This document shows positions 33,781 to 42,617 of a stretch of DNA of 64,000 bases, piece after piece (position 1 is the first letter of the stretch; the number at the start of each line of letters is the position of its first letter). The translations under genes and the position numbers were made by a program. The stretch is from assembly GCA_014804445.1 (NCBI GenBank), contig JAAUZU010000029.1, positions 75,984-139,983 on the forward strand. Reading direction: 5' to 3'. This stretch comes from Lachnospiraceae bacterium (GTDB taxonomy: Bacteria > Bacillota > Clostridia > Lachnospirales > Lachnospiraceae). A model generated the notes under the pieces. The model searched no databases and was not told where the DNA came from. It saw only the letters and a program-made list of their open reading frames with translations.

Positions 33781-35085
33781 ATGATGATTTTACTTATGAT
33801 ACTGGAAATCTTTACAATCATTGTGCAAAAGATGGTATGTGACAAATTGTTTATAAAAAAATATAGTGGCGGTATACGTGAGACGGCTGTGTGGGCGTCT
33901 TTTTTTGTGCTATTTAACATGCTTACTTATGTGGATTTTATCTCGGTTTATCTCAATGCGCTGGTTTTCTTCTTGCTGTTTTTTCTGGTGCTTCAATTGT
34001 TATACAAGGATGGTCTGAAAAAGAAACTTATTTTTACAATATTTATGTATCTTGTAGGCATGGGTTCTGAGTTTCTGGTATACCAGGGGGCAAATGCGGT
34101 CGGAATCATCATAAAAGAAACGATGGTATCGGGAAAAAGCCGTCTATATTGTACAATTATATCAAAATTAATCTGGTATACTGCCATAAGAGTCACTTTG
34201 CTTATGTGGCGGAGACATTGGAAAACAGATGTTAAGATCGTCGATTGGCTAGCAGCCTTGCTGGTTCCAGTCAGTAGCATATTTATTGCAGCGGCAATTA
34301 TTGATTTAAACCCCAAAAGTGGAGAATGGCTTAAGTTTTTGGCCGCTTGTCTGGTGCTAATGCTCAACCTGTTGATATTTTATTTATATGATCAGGTACA
34401 AGAAAATGCAATTAATCAGGCTGAGCGGGAATATGTGCAAAGACAGTCGAGTTATTATGCCAAGCTCAATGAAGAGATTGGGCGGTATTGGTATGAAATG
34501 CAATGTTTTAGGCATGATTTAAAGCAGCGTTACATTCTGGAGCAGAGTTATCTGCAGCAGGGCAATTACGAGCGGCTGGCAGAATATTATCGGGAAAGCA
34601 TCTGTTTTTTAAATAATGGGAAAGCTGTGGCAGATACAGGGAATGTCTGTATTGACAACATAATAAATTATAAAGCGTTGTCAGCAGAAAAAAGAGGTAT
34701 TAGCATACAAGGGGACTTTGTTGTGGCATTTGACATGGCACTGAATGAAGAAGATATATGTAATGTGATAGGAAATCTTTTGGATAATGCTATTGAAGCA
34801 GCTGAGGGTGTGGAAGAGAGAGACAAGGTAGTCAATGTCAAAATAAAGATGGAAGGAATGAATCTGCTGGTTGTGGTAAAAAATCATTATTCTGGACAGA
34901 GAAAGAAAAAGGGAAACACATATCTTACTACAAAAGAAGGGGGGAAAGGACATGGGTTTGGACTAAAAATTGTGGAGCAGGTAGTAAAAAAATATCATGG
35001 AGAAATGAGAATAACGGATGATGGAAGCTTGTTTGAGATGAAAATTTGTCTATATAGTATTGGGTTGCCTAATTCATTTTTGTAA
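33781..35085 (+). CDS. AgrC-type sensor histidine kinase, second copy
   Basis: This 434-residue paralogue of the kinase at 2521 has the same six-helix sensor region, phospho-acceptor in CFRHDLKQRY, N-box GNLLDNAIEAAEG and G-box GHGFGLKIVEQVV. Sensor-half divergence is higher than in the kinase half, as expected if it recognises a different peptide. With the regulator upstream it makes an orphan receiver pair inside the cargo, next to the element backbone. Confidence 0.8.
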   Translation: MMILLMILEIFTIIVQKMVCDKLFIKKYSGGIRETAVWASFFVLFNMLTYVDFISVYLNALVFFLLFFLVLQLLYKDGLKKKLIFTIFMYLVGMGSEFLVYQGANAVGIIIKETMVSGKSRLYCTIISKLIWYTAIRVTLLMWRRHWKTDVKIVDWLAALLVPVSSIFIAAAIIDLNPKSGEWLKFLAACLVLMLNLLIFYLYDQVQENAINQAEREYVQRQSSYYAKLNEEIGRYWYEMQCFRHDLKQRYILEQSYLQQGNYERLAEYYRESICFLNNGKAVADTGNVCIDNIINYKALSAEKRGISIQGDFVVAFDMALNEEDICNVIGNLLDNAIEAAEGVEERDKVVNVKIKMEGMNLLVVVKNHYSGQRKKKGNTYLTTKEGGKGHGFGLKIVEQVVKKYHGEMRITDDGSLFEMKICLYSIGLPNSFL

Positions 35086-35371
35086 AAACGATAGAAACAT
35101 AGAATAAAACAATATAAATACAAAATTTTGCAAAAAATGACATATTGCAATACAATTTATAACAGCATGTCAAAAAAATGAAAATAACTGTTATAATATG
35201 CAATGTTAGAAAATATTTGGGAAAATAAGAGGGAAGAACTGTGTATGTAAAAAAAACGGCTGCACGGTTCTATCCCTTTTATTGTTTTTAAGAAATATAG
35301 ATATATAGCCGCCCGAGCCCCACCTCCTTTCCGGTTTTGAACTATTTCAAAATCGGAAAGGAGAGCGCCGG
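35086..35371. other. Intergenic region at the cargo/backbone junction
   Basis: AT-rich first half with no gene. At about 35,240 the sequence becomes GC-richer and typical of the element backbone, so the cargo boundary is probably here. The 3' end holds the hairpin described separately. Confidence 0.4.
35324..35363 (+). promoter_or_regulatory. Hairpin sequestering the ribosome site of the sigma-like gene
   Basis: CTCCTTTCCGGTTTTGA (35324-35340) pairs along all 17 positions (one G-U) with 35347-35363 across a six-base loop. The 3' arm contains the ribosome site GGAAAGGAG, eight bases before the ATG at 35372. Translation would require opening of the stem, a likely control point for the element. 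Confidence 0.6.
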
Positions 35372-35818
35372 ATGGCAGAGAGAGAAAAGTACTGTATCGC
35401 ATTAGATGGTCAGGTTTTTGAGGTCAGCAGAGAGCTGTACGAAGCCTATTACAAGGGCAGGAGGAAGGAGAAGTATTTTGCCCATGACCTGAAAGAAGAA
35501 CGGACAAGGGTGGATAAGGAAACCGGGCAGGTGACCGTCATTCCCAGCAGGGAGGATTCCTATGAGCGGCTTCTGGAGGCGGAAAAACAGTTTGCAGAGG
35601 ATGCTGTGGATGTGGAGGATGCCGCAATAAGAGCTGTGCTGCTGGAGAAACTGAATCAGGCATTACATACGCTGACAGATGAGGAAACGGCAATTATCCG
35701 TGCCCTGTTCTATCAGGAGCTCAGCGAGGTTGAGCTGGCAAAGAGGCTGGGAATAGCCCGCACCACACTGCAGTCCAGAAAATACAGGATTCTGGACAAG
35801 CTGAAGAAATTATTGTAA
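35372..35818 (+). CDS. Sigma-70 region-4-like regulator of the element
   Basis: This is a 148-residue basic/acidic protein. The C-terminal ~60 residues form a sigma-region-4/LuxR-like helix-turn-helix: LTDEETAIIRALFYQELSEV, then LAKRLGIARTTLQSRKYRIL. The N-terminal part (CIALDGQVFEVSRELYEAYY) is conserved in small sigma-like proteins of Firmicutes conjugative elements. It probably controls transfer or excision genes. Its translation appears gated by the hairpin upstream. An intrinsic terminator follows 25 bases after the stop. Confidence 0.65.
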   Translation: MAEREKYCIALDGQVFEVSRELYEAYYKGRRKEKYFAHDLKEERTRVDKETGQVTVIPSREDSYERLLEAEKQFAEDAVDVEDAAIRAVLLEKLNQALHTLTDEETAIIRALFYQELSEVELAKRLGIARTTLQSRKYRILDKLKKLL

Positions 35819-35842
35819 AAAGCATAAAAATATTTCGGCAGA

Positions 35843-35879
35843 CCCCTTCACCCGGCGGCTAAGTAGGTGAGGGGGTTTT
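35843..35879 (+). terminator. Intrinsic terminator after the sigma-like gene
   Basis: CCCCTTCACC (35843-35852) pairs with GGTGAGGGGG (35866-35875), imperfect at one position, followed by TTTT. Confidence 0.5.
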
Positions 35880-36429
35880 GCTTTGTCCGCCCCGGGCAGG
35901 CATCCCCTCAAGAACATTGACAACTGCATATGTGTGTACCAGACACAAAAACCGACAGGCCGGAGACGGAAAGCACCCGGCCGGGATACGCCATGCGGGG
36001 GAAGGAGGATTCTTCCAAGCGAGAAATATCTGCGGCCGTACCGCCCTGTGGTGGGGCGCAATGCGATGAACCCTGCCGGAAATTATGATACTTCCATGTG
36101 AATGGCCCGCCAAGGAGCAGCGGGAGAACGTACGCCCGTGTTTGAGATAGAACAGGGGCGGCTTCTATGATGCCCGGCAACCACCGGGATGTCTGGGACA
36201 CTTTTCAGGGTGCCTGTTAATAGGCAGTGCCCTTGCGTGACGGACAGTCCTGTCCTCTACGCAGAACACTGCAGAGCAGGTATTAGCTGCCTGCTTAAAT
36301 GCAGCAGAAACCATGGGCTGGAGGGAATTCATTTTTGTAGATAAAAAGCCAAACTTTGCCCCAGCCTATGCTTGTGCTGCTTTTACTCTGCAAGAGAAGC
36401 AGGAAACGATACAAATGGAGGCGATGGGA
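35880..36429 (+). ncRNA. Gene-free GC-rich stretch, possible structured RNA or leader
   Basis: About 550 bases separate the terminator from the helicase gene. No convincing gene is present: short frames on both strands are mutually overlapping and lack ribosome sites. The sequence is GC-rich with many short inverted repeats (for example CACCCGGCCGGG and TGCCTGTTAATAGGCA). A long non-coding region in a compact mobile backbone suggests a structured RNA, a transfer origin or a leader. I cannot match it to a named RNA. Confidence 0.3.
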
Positions 36430-38733
36430 ATGGAGAATAACAGGTTGTGGTTATGCCCGGCAGATTTAAGGTGCAGGCTGTATGAGGCAGGGGTGTTTAA
36501 GAAGAATGAGGAAGCGGTACTGCTGGCAGGGGATTTTGTGGTGATGGAGAGGATAAACGGGGAGAGGATTTTCTACCGCACGGTGGATATCCGGGATTTT
36601 TCCTCGCAGCATCTTTTTACCAGAAAGACGCCAATGGATGAGAAAAAGCGGCGAGAACTGGCAGAGCGGCTTGCACGGATGACGGCTGAGCAGGGAAAAA
36701 GGGAAACCGAGAGACCCGGCAGGAAAGAGAGGGCCGTCCGGTTTCTGGATTACATATTTGAAGAAATCCTACCACGTCATGGGATGGAACTGCGTAGGAA
36801 ACAGAAAGAACTGTCTCTGGAGATGCTGGCTGCATTGCAGGAAAACCGCCTTGCGCTGTGTGAGGCAGAGGTAGGAACGGGAAAGACCCACGCCTATATT
36901 CTGGCAACAGCCATATACAACCTATTTTCGGAACAGCCGGCACCGGCGGTCATATCCACCTCCACCATAGCGCTGCAGAAAGCCATCACGGAGGAATACA
37001 TACCGCAGATATCCGCCATCCTGTTGGAGCACCGCATCATAGGGCAGCCGCTGTCCTTTGTCATAAGAAAAGGGAAACGCCATTATGTATGTGATGCAAG
37101 GCTGGAAAATTATGAGGCCGCCATAGGCAGGCTGGGGCGTGAAAAGGACAGGGAGCTGCTGGAGGCGCTGGGAAACTTGAAAGGAATCGGGCGGCGTAGG
37201 ATTGATCTGGACCAGGCGCCACTGACACCTTATGTAAAAGAGCGGATTAATGTGTCACGGTGCAGGGAGAACTGCCCATATGCCAGAGTATGCCGTTTTA
37301 TGAATTTCCAGAAAAAATGTATGGGCGGCGGATATGACTTTCAGATTACCAATCACAATTATATTCTGGCAGACATAATCGGCTGCAGACAGGGAAAAAA
37401 GTCCCTTTTTCCGGCATATAAGGCGCTGGTTCTGGATGAGGCGCATAAGCTGTTGGAAGCGGCAAGACAGATGTACGGCACCACATGGGAAGAGCGTGAG
37501 ATAGAAGAACTTTCCCGGCTGGCAGGAGCATCCCAGACCGGCCAGGGGCAATGTCAGGAGCGGCATGTCCTGCTTTGCAGGCAGCTTGAGGCATGGAGCA
37601 GTACGCTGTTCGGGCGTTTGGCAGGAGAACTCTCAGGTATCCATACATGGGAAGAAAGCCGCAGGGAGGTTATTGTGGGAAGGATGGAAAAGCTGTATTT
37701 GAGGAATATCAGGAATGGGCTTGAGCAGCTTCCCCAGATGTATGTCGAGGACACTGGACGCAGCGCAAGGGAGCAGGCAGTCAGGAGAAAATGTGCTGAG
37801 ATGGCAGACAGGATTGCTGTTTTTTTAAACAGTGGGCGGTACATCTGCTGGATGGAAAAGGGCGGAACCGGAAATTTGACGCTCTGCGCCATCCCAATGG
37901 AACTGGAGAGGGAAATGTACCGTGACATATGGAGCAGGCGGATTCCGGTTATTATCACCTCCGGAACCATGTCAGTCAGGGGGGATTTTTCCCATTTTAA
38001 AAAGACAACGGGCCTGCAGATAGCAGGCGGCAGAATAGTTGAAACCAGCAAGCCCTCTCCCTTTGCATACAGGAAGCAGGGACTTTTGTATATTCCGGAG
38101 CGGATGCCTTTTCCCAATATACGAGGCGGGAGGTATATTCAAGCTGTTATGGAGGAAATCGGACGGATTGTCCGTGCTACCCATGGGCACACGCTGATTC
38201 TGTTCACTTCTTACTGGATGATGGAGCGCATTTATTATGGGCTTAGGGAGGAACTTTCCGGTTTTCCACTCTTTCTTATGGGAAGGGGCAGGCTGGACGT
38301 GCTTGGAGCGTTTAGAAAGAGCGGAAACGGTGTATTGTTTGCCAGCGACAGCGCAGGGGAAGGGATTGACCTTGCAGGGGATATCCTTTCCAGCCTGATT
38401 GTGGTTAAGCTGCCTTTTCCCGTGCCAAATCCTGTGGCGGAGTACCAGAGGGGTCAGTATGAGGACTTTGAGAGCTATCGGCGGGAAGTCATTGTCCCGG
38501 AGATGCTGATTAAGCTGCGCCAGTGGTTCGGCAGGGGAATCCGCAGGGAAAGTGACACCGCCGTGTTTTCCATTCTGGACAGCAGGGCATCCCTGCGTGG
38601 GAGATACCGTGGAGAGATTCTGGACATGCTGCCTGACATGCCGGTGACGGACAGACTGGAGGATGTGGAGGAATTTATTCTGCGGAATAAGGCGGAGGAG
38701 TACTTTACTGCAGTGGAGCCGGATACAGAGTAG
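36430..38733 (+). CDS. DinG/XPD-like Fe-S superfamily 2 helicase of the element
   Basis: This is a 767-residue helicase. Walker A (EVGTGKTHAY) lies at residues ~147-156. Four cysteines in RCRENCPYARVCRF and NFQKKC (about 278-296) would bind an iron-sulphur cluster. A DEAH box (VLDEAHKL) lies near 335, and motif VI is QWFGRGIRRESDT near 698. This is the DinG/XPD layout with 5'-3' polarity in known members. I start at ATG 36430, which has GGAGG about eight bases upstream; the frame is open ~117 bases further upstream. It probably acts in replication or transfer of the element. Confidence 0.8.
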   Translation: MENNRLWLCPADLRCRLYEAGVFKKNEEAVLLAGDFVVMERINGERIFYRTVDIRDFSSQHLFTRKTPMDEKKRRELAERLARMTAEQGKRETERPGRKERAVRFLDYIFEEILPRHGMELRRKQKELSLEMLAALQENRLALCEAEVGTGKTHAYILATAIYNLFSEQPAPAVISTSTIALQKAITEEYIPQISAILLEHRIIGQPLSFVIRKGKRHYVCDARLENYEAAIGRLGREKDRELLEALGNLKGIGRRRIDLDQAPLTPYVKERINVSRCRENCPYARVCRFMNFQKKCMGGGYDFQITNHNYILADIIGCRQGKKSLFPAYKALVLDEAHKLLEAARQMYGTTWEEREIEELSRLAGASQTGQGQCQERHVLLCRQLEAWSSTLFGRLAGELSGIHTWEESRREVIVGRMEKLYLRNIRNGLEQLPQMYVEDTGRSAREQAVRRKCAEMADRIAVFLNSGRYICWMEKGGTGNLTLCAIPMELEREMYRDIWSRRIPVIITSGTMSVRGDFSHFKKTTGLQIAGGRIVETSKPSPFAYRKQGLLYIPERMPFPNIRGGRYIQAVMEEIGRIVRATHGHTLILFTSYWMMERIYYGLREELSGFPLFLMGRGRLDVLGAFRKSGNGVLFASDSAGEGIDLAGDILSSLIVVKLPFPVPNPVAEYQRGQYEDFESYRREVIVPEMLIKLRQWFGRGIRRESDTAVFSILDSRASLRGRYRGEILDMLPDMPVTDRLEDVEEFILRNKAEEYFTAVEPDTE

Positions 38734-38838
38734 ACGGGCAGATTTTAACAGCTTCTGCTTTTGCATAGGACATGCCGAAAGCGGCATAGGTATATAGGGA
38801 CATGTGAGCAGGCGGTCCGGTAGAAAGGAGTGCGTTCA

Positions 38839-39093
38839 TTGGCGTTTGGTAGGGAGCGGTTAAAGGAGATGGCGGCGGTTGACATACGGTCAGTCAACGT
38901 GGAAGAATTGGTTGACATTACAGCAATTGATGAACATGTATCTGATGAAGAACAGACAGAGCGTATCCGGCGTTTTATACAGGCGGTAAAAAACCCTTAT
39001 TGCTTCCGTGTGGGAAATATGGCAGTAAAGTCCTCTTTTTCAGGGACGGTCAGCCTGCAGCAGCGGATACAGGAAATGATAAATGGAATATAA
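38839..39093 (+). CDS. Small DUF6870-like protein of the element
   Basis: This 84-residue protein has a TTG start at 38839 and AAAGGAG eight bases upstream. The C-terminal NPYCFRVGNMAVKSSFS followed by LQQRIQEMI resembles a small conserved family (DUF6870 from memory) that accompanies recombinase genes in these elements. The N-terminus has VDIRSVNVEELVDI. It has no known function. Confidence 0.5.
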   Translation: MAFGRERLKEMAAVDIRSVNVEELVDITAIDEHVSDEEQTERIRRFIQAVKNPYCFRVGNMAVKSSFSGTVSLQQRIQEMINGI

Positions 39094-39172
39094 TTTTTTG
39101 TTTTATGAAAAAAAGTCTGGAAAAAAGAAATGTTCTGTGATAAAGTAGCAGTAGGACTAAATTTAGAACAGA

Positions 39173-39230
39173 AACCACTTTTATTTTTATTACAGGGCGA
39201 TCTGGCAATAAAAATAAGGAGTGGTTTTTT
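39173..39230 (+). promoter_or_regulatory. Hairpin overlapping the ribosome site of recombinase 1 (attenuator-like)
   Basis: A long imperfect inverted repeat (arms 39173-39195 and 39202-39226, core ATTTTTATT/AATAAAAAT plus AACCAC/GTGGTT) contains the ribosome site AAGGAG in its 3' arm and is followed by six T's directly before ATG 39231. It can act as a terminator for upstream RNA and as a lock on recombinase translation. Confidence 0.5.
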
Positions 39231-40898
39231 ATGTCTCAAAATGAATCAGGAATGGTTTGCAGGGCGGGGAAATATCTCCGCCTGTCCAAAGAGGATGGCG
39301 ACCTGTCGTCCACGATAAAGCTGCAGAGCAACAGTATAGAGAATCAAAGCCAATATATTGACGAATTTTTGCTTGGAAAACCGGAAATACGGATTGAAGA
39401 GTGCTACATAGACGATGGTTACAGTGGGGTAAATTTTGAAAGACCGGGTTTTCAAAGGATGTTGGAAGACGCAAAAGCCGGAAAGATAGACTGCATTATT
39501 GTAAAGGACCTTTCTCGGCTGGGTCGGAACTATATAGAGGCGGGAAAGTATATAGAGCGTATTTTTCCCATGCTGGGAATCCGTTTTATCGCTATCAACG
39601 ACAATTATGACAGCGCAGATGAGGACAATGCGGCAAACAATATGATTCTTCCATTTAAGAATCTGATTAATGATGCATATTGTCGGGATATCTCCATTAA
39701 GATTCGCAGTCATCTGGAAATAAAGAGAAAGAATGGGGAATTTATAGGCGCTTTTGCCGTATATGGTTATCGAAAGGGAGAGGATAGGCATCGATTGATC
39801 ATTGATGACTATGCGGCCGGTATTGTAAAAGAGATCTTCCGTATGAAAATACAGGGAAAGAGCCAGCAGGCTATAGCAGACGAGCTAAACCGTCTGGGAA
39901 TTCTGTCTCCGGCAGACTACAAGAAAGAACAGGGGAGCAGTTACAAGTCCTATTTTCAAAAAAATACACGGGCAATGTGGACAGCAGTTTCCGTCTGCCG
40001 GATTCTGAAAAATGAGGTATATACAGGAACTTTAGTGCAGGGAAAAGAGAGCACTGTGAATTACAAGGTAAAAGTGCGCAGGGAGAAAGCGCCTGAAGAA
40101 TGGTGCAGGGTGGAAAATGCGCACGATGCTATTATTTCCCGAAATGACTTCGAGATTGTCCAGAGCATATTGAAGATGGATACAAGGGCGTCTGTCGGGC
40201 AGAAAGAAGTGGAAATTTTCTCAGGAATGGCGGCATGTGCAGACTGTGGATGCAGTATGGTCCGAAAAAAAGTCATAAAGAAGCAGATCCCCTATTTTTA
40301 TTATAGGTGTTCGGGAAATAAAAGAGATAAGGACTTTTGCAGTAACCATGATATTTGTGCAGACGAATTGCATGAAACTGTAAAAAAATCCCTGCAGGCG
40401 CATGTGAATTTCCTTTCTGGTTTGCAGAAGCAAGTGCGGGAGCGGGACACAATTTCCGGAGTGGGAATTCCCATGGACTTTGTGAGGTCACAGGCAGAGA
40501 AGCAGGAAGATGACATACGAAAGTATGAGCGGATGAAAGTGGAATGTTATGAAGACTATAAAAGCGGGTTGCTGCTGAAAGAGGAATACGTCTTAATTCG
40601 CAGGGAGATGGATAAGAGAATTGAAGAAGCTCAAAAGATAATCAGAGCTTTGACGGAAAAGAAGAGCAGATTATCGGAAGAGCAGACAGAAGCTTTTCAG
40701 AGTTTTCAAAAAATACTGAATGAGGCGGAAGGAGTATTAGAACGTTCCATTGTGGTTCGTTTTATTGAAAAGATATATGTTTATGACCACCACCGGATAG
40801 AAATCGTGTTTCGATATCGTGATGAAATAGAGCGGCTGGCGAATCTGGTACAGGAAGCACAGCGGCAGGAGCCTCATAAGCTTCAGGAGGTGGGATAA
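39231..40898 (+). CDS. Large serine recombinase 1 (TnpX/CisA type)
   Basis: This is a 555-residue site-specific recombinase. The N-terminal resolvase domain has the catalytic serine in YLRLSKEDGDL and conserved IIVKDLSRLGRNYIEAGKYI. A Recombinase domain follows (AVYGYRKGEDRHRLIIDDYA, then EIFRMKIQGKSQQAIADELN). Next is a zinc ribbon (CADCGCSMVRKK, then YRCS and CSNH) and a long coiled coil (~410-490). It would integrate or excise the element. Its stop is directly followed by the second recombinase start, and its translation may be locked by the hairpin upstream. Confidence 0.9.
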   Translation: MSQNESGMVCRAGKYLRLSKEDGDLSSTIKLQSNSIENQSQYIDEFLLGKPEIRIEECYIDDGYSGVNFERPGFQRMLEDAKAGKIDCIIVKDLSRLGRNYIEAGKYIERIFPMLGIRFIAINDNYDSADEDNAANNMILPFKNLINDAYCRDISIKIRSHLEIKRKNGEFIGAFAVYGYRKGEDRHRLIIDDYAAGIVKEIFRMKIQGKSQQAIADELNRLGILSPADYKKEQGSSYKSYFQKNTRAMWTAVSVCRILKNEVYTGTLVQGKESTVNYKVKVRREKAPEEWCRVENAHDAIISRNDFEIVQSILKMDTRASVGQKEVEIFSGMAACADCGCSMVRKKVIKKQIPYFYYRCSGNKRDKDFCSNHDICADELHETVKKSLQAHVNFLSGLQKQVRERDTISGVGIPMDFVRSQAEKQEDDIRKYERMKVECYEDYKSGLLLKEEYVLIRREMDKRIEEAQKIIRALTEKKSRLSEEQTEAFQSFQKILNEAEGVLERSIVVRFIEKIYVYDHHRIEIVFRYRDEIERLANLVQEAQRQEPHKLQEVG

Positions 40899-42617
40899 AT
40901 GGCTAGAAAGGCGAGAAATATACCGGTTCCCAGAGGGGAAATCTCATCAGCTGCTGCAGGAGATGGTATAGAACCCATAGGCATTCAATATAGAACGGCA
41001 ATTTATATCCGTCTATCAAGAGAGGATGGGGGAAAGGAACACTCCAATACAGTTGATAATCAAAAGACGATGCTGCTTCAGTATGTAGCGGCAAGAAGGG
41101 ATATGACACTGGAGAATATTTATATCGACAATGGCTATAGTGGTACGAATTTTGAGCGTCCCGCCTTCAGTAAAATGATGGAAGATGTAAGGTGGGGGAG
41201 GATAAATTGTATTGTTGTAAAGGATTTATCCCGTTTGGGAAGAAGCTATCTGGAGAGTGGGAACTATATAGAGACGATTTTTCCCTTTTTTAAGACACGT
41301 TTTGTCGCTGTCAATGACAATTTTGACACACTATGTGTTGAGAGGGATGAAAGCGGAATGACCGTGCCCTTAAAAAACATTATCAATGAAATCTATGCAA
41401 AGGATATATCGAGGAAAATCTGCGCTTCCCTGGAACTGAAAAAGAAAGAGGGACGCTATGGCGGAGGGTTTGCGCCATACGGATACCGAAAGTCGGTGGT
41501 GCAGAGAGGGAAATATGAAGTTGATGAAGAGGCAGCCCATGTTGTAGAGTATATTTTTCAGATGCGGGCGGAAGGATTGGGATACTGTGCCATAGTGAAG
41601 CGGTTAAATGAAGAAGGCATAAAGTCTCCCAATGCTTACCGCTATGAAAAGGGTGTGGTCAAAAACGAAAAGCTGAAGGATACACTGTGGAAAATTTATA
41701 CTATTCAGGATATGGTTCGGGACGAAGTATATCTGGGAAACATGGTGCGGGGAAAAACCCGATCTGCATTTTATAAAGGAGAAAAGCGACATGCTGTACC
41801 GACAGACCAAAGGATTGTGGTAAAAGGTACTCATAAGCCTATCATTACGGAGGAATTGTTTGCCAAAGTACAGGCAGTAAATGCGGAAAGGGCAGCAAAG
41901 CATGCACAAAATATGGCGTTGGCACAGGAAACGGAGCGAAGAGAGAATCTGTTTACCGGAAAGATTTTCTGCGGTGACTGCGGGCGGACGATGGAGTATA
42001 AGAGAAATGGTGATTCTATCAGCTTCTATTGTTTTTCCTATAAACAGAACGGCGAATTGGGGTGTCGGAAGAAATCGGTCAGCCATAGGAATCTGGAAAA
42101 GATTGTGCTGGAGACTGCAAGAGGGCATTTAAGCTTGTTTAAGAAATACAAAGAAATAGTAAAATGTGCCAACAGAGGAGTGGTAGCAGAAAACGAAAGA
42201 ACTGTGCTGGATGAAAAGATTGCCAGGCATAGAGGAGAATTGATATGTTTCCAGCAGAAAAAGAAGGAGCTGTATCTCAACTATAAGGAGGGGCTGATTT
42301 CCGTTCAGGAATATAGTGTGCTGAAACAGACATATGAAGCGGAAGCAGCAAAGGTGCGGCAGAGGCTGGAAGAATTACAGGAAGAACAGAAGTGCCTGCA
42401 GGGTAATTACGGGGATGAGTGGGAACTTTCCAAACTTGCAGAGGCGTATGGACAGGCAGAGGCGCTGACAAAGGAGATGGTAGATAGTCTCATAGAGCGT
42501 ATTGAGGTTTTCCCTGAGAAAAAAGTGCATATAGCTTTTCGCTATTGCAGCCAGTTTGAGGAGATGGAACGGAAAGCGCAAAGCATTGGGCAGGAGGCAG
42601 GCTGTGAAAAAGTATAA
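40899..42617 (+). CDS. Large serine recombinase 2
   Basis: This is a 572-residue protein of the same architecture. The catalytic serine is in YIRLSREDGGKEHSNT. Catalytic-domain motif CIVVKDLSRLGRSYLES, Recombinase-domain motif FAPYGYRKSVVQRG, zinc ribbon CGDCGRTMEYKR and a C-terminal coiled coil (~410-480) all follow. An N-terminal extension of ~30 residues precedes the resolvase domain. ATG 40899 follows the previous stop without a gap and has AGGAGG upstream, so the three recombinases are one operon. Which of the three does integration and which excision cannot be told. Confidence 0.9.
   Translation: MARKARNIPVPRGEISSAAAGDGIEPIGIQYRTAIYIRLSREDGGKEHSNTVDNQKTMLLQYVAARRDMTLENIYIDNGYSGTNFERPAFSKMMEDVRWGRINCIVVKDLSRLGRSYLESGNYIETIFPFFKTRFVAVNDNFDTLCVERDESGMTVPLKNIINEIYAKDISRKICASLELKKKEGRYGGGFAPYGYRKSVVQRGKYEVDEEAAHVVEYIFQMRAEGLGYCAIVKRLNEEGIKSPNAYRYEKGVVKNEKLKDTLWKIYTIQDMVRDEVYLGNMVRGKTRSAFYKGEKRHAVPTDQRIVVKGTHKPIITEELFAKVQAVNAERAAKHAQNMALAQETERRENLFTGKIFCGDCGRTMEYKRNGDSISFYCFSYKQNGELGCRKKSVSHRNLEKIVLETARGHLSLFKKYKEIVKCANRGVVAENERTVLDEKIARHRGELICFQQKKKELYLNYKEGLISVQEYSVLKQTYEAEAAKVRQRLEELQEEQKCLQGNYGDEWELSKLAEAYGQAEALTKEMVDSLIERIEVFPEKKVHIAFRYCSQFEEMERKAQSIGQEAGCEKV

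Noticed and set aside
35883..36201. Several short overlapping frames in the GC-rich gap before the helicase
   Set aside because: They overlap each other on both strands, have no ribosome sites and look like composition effects.
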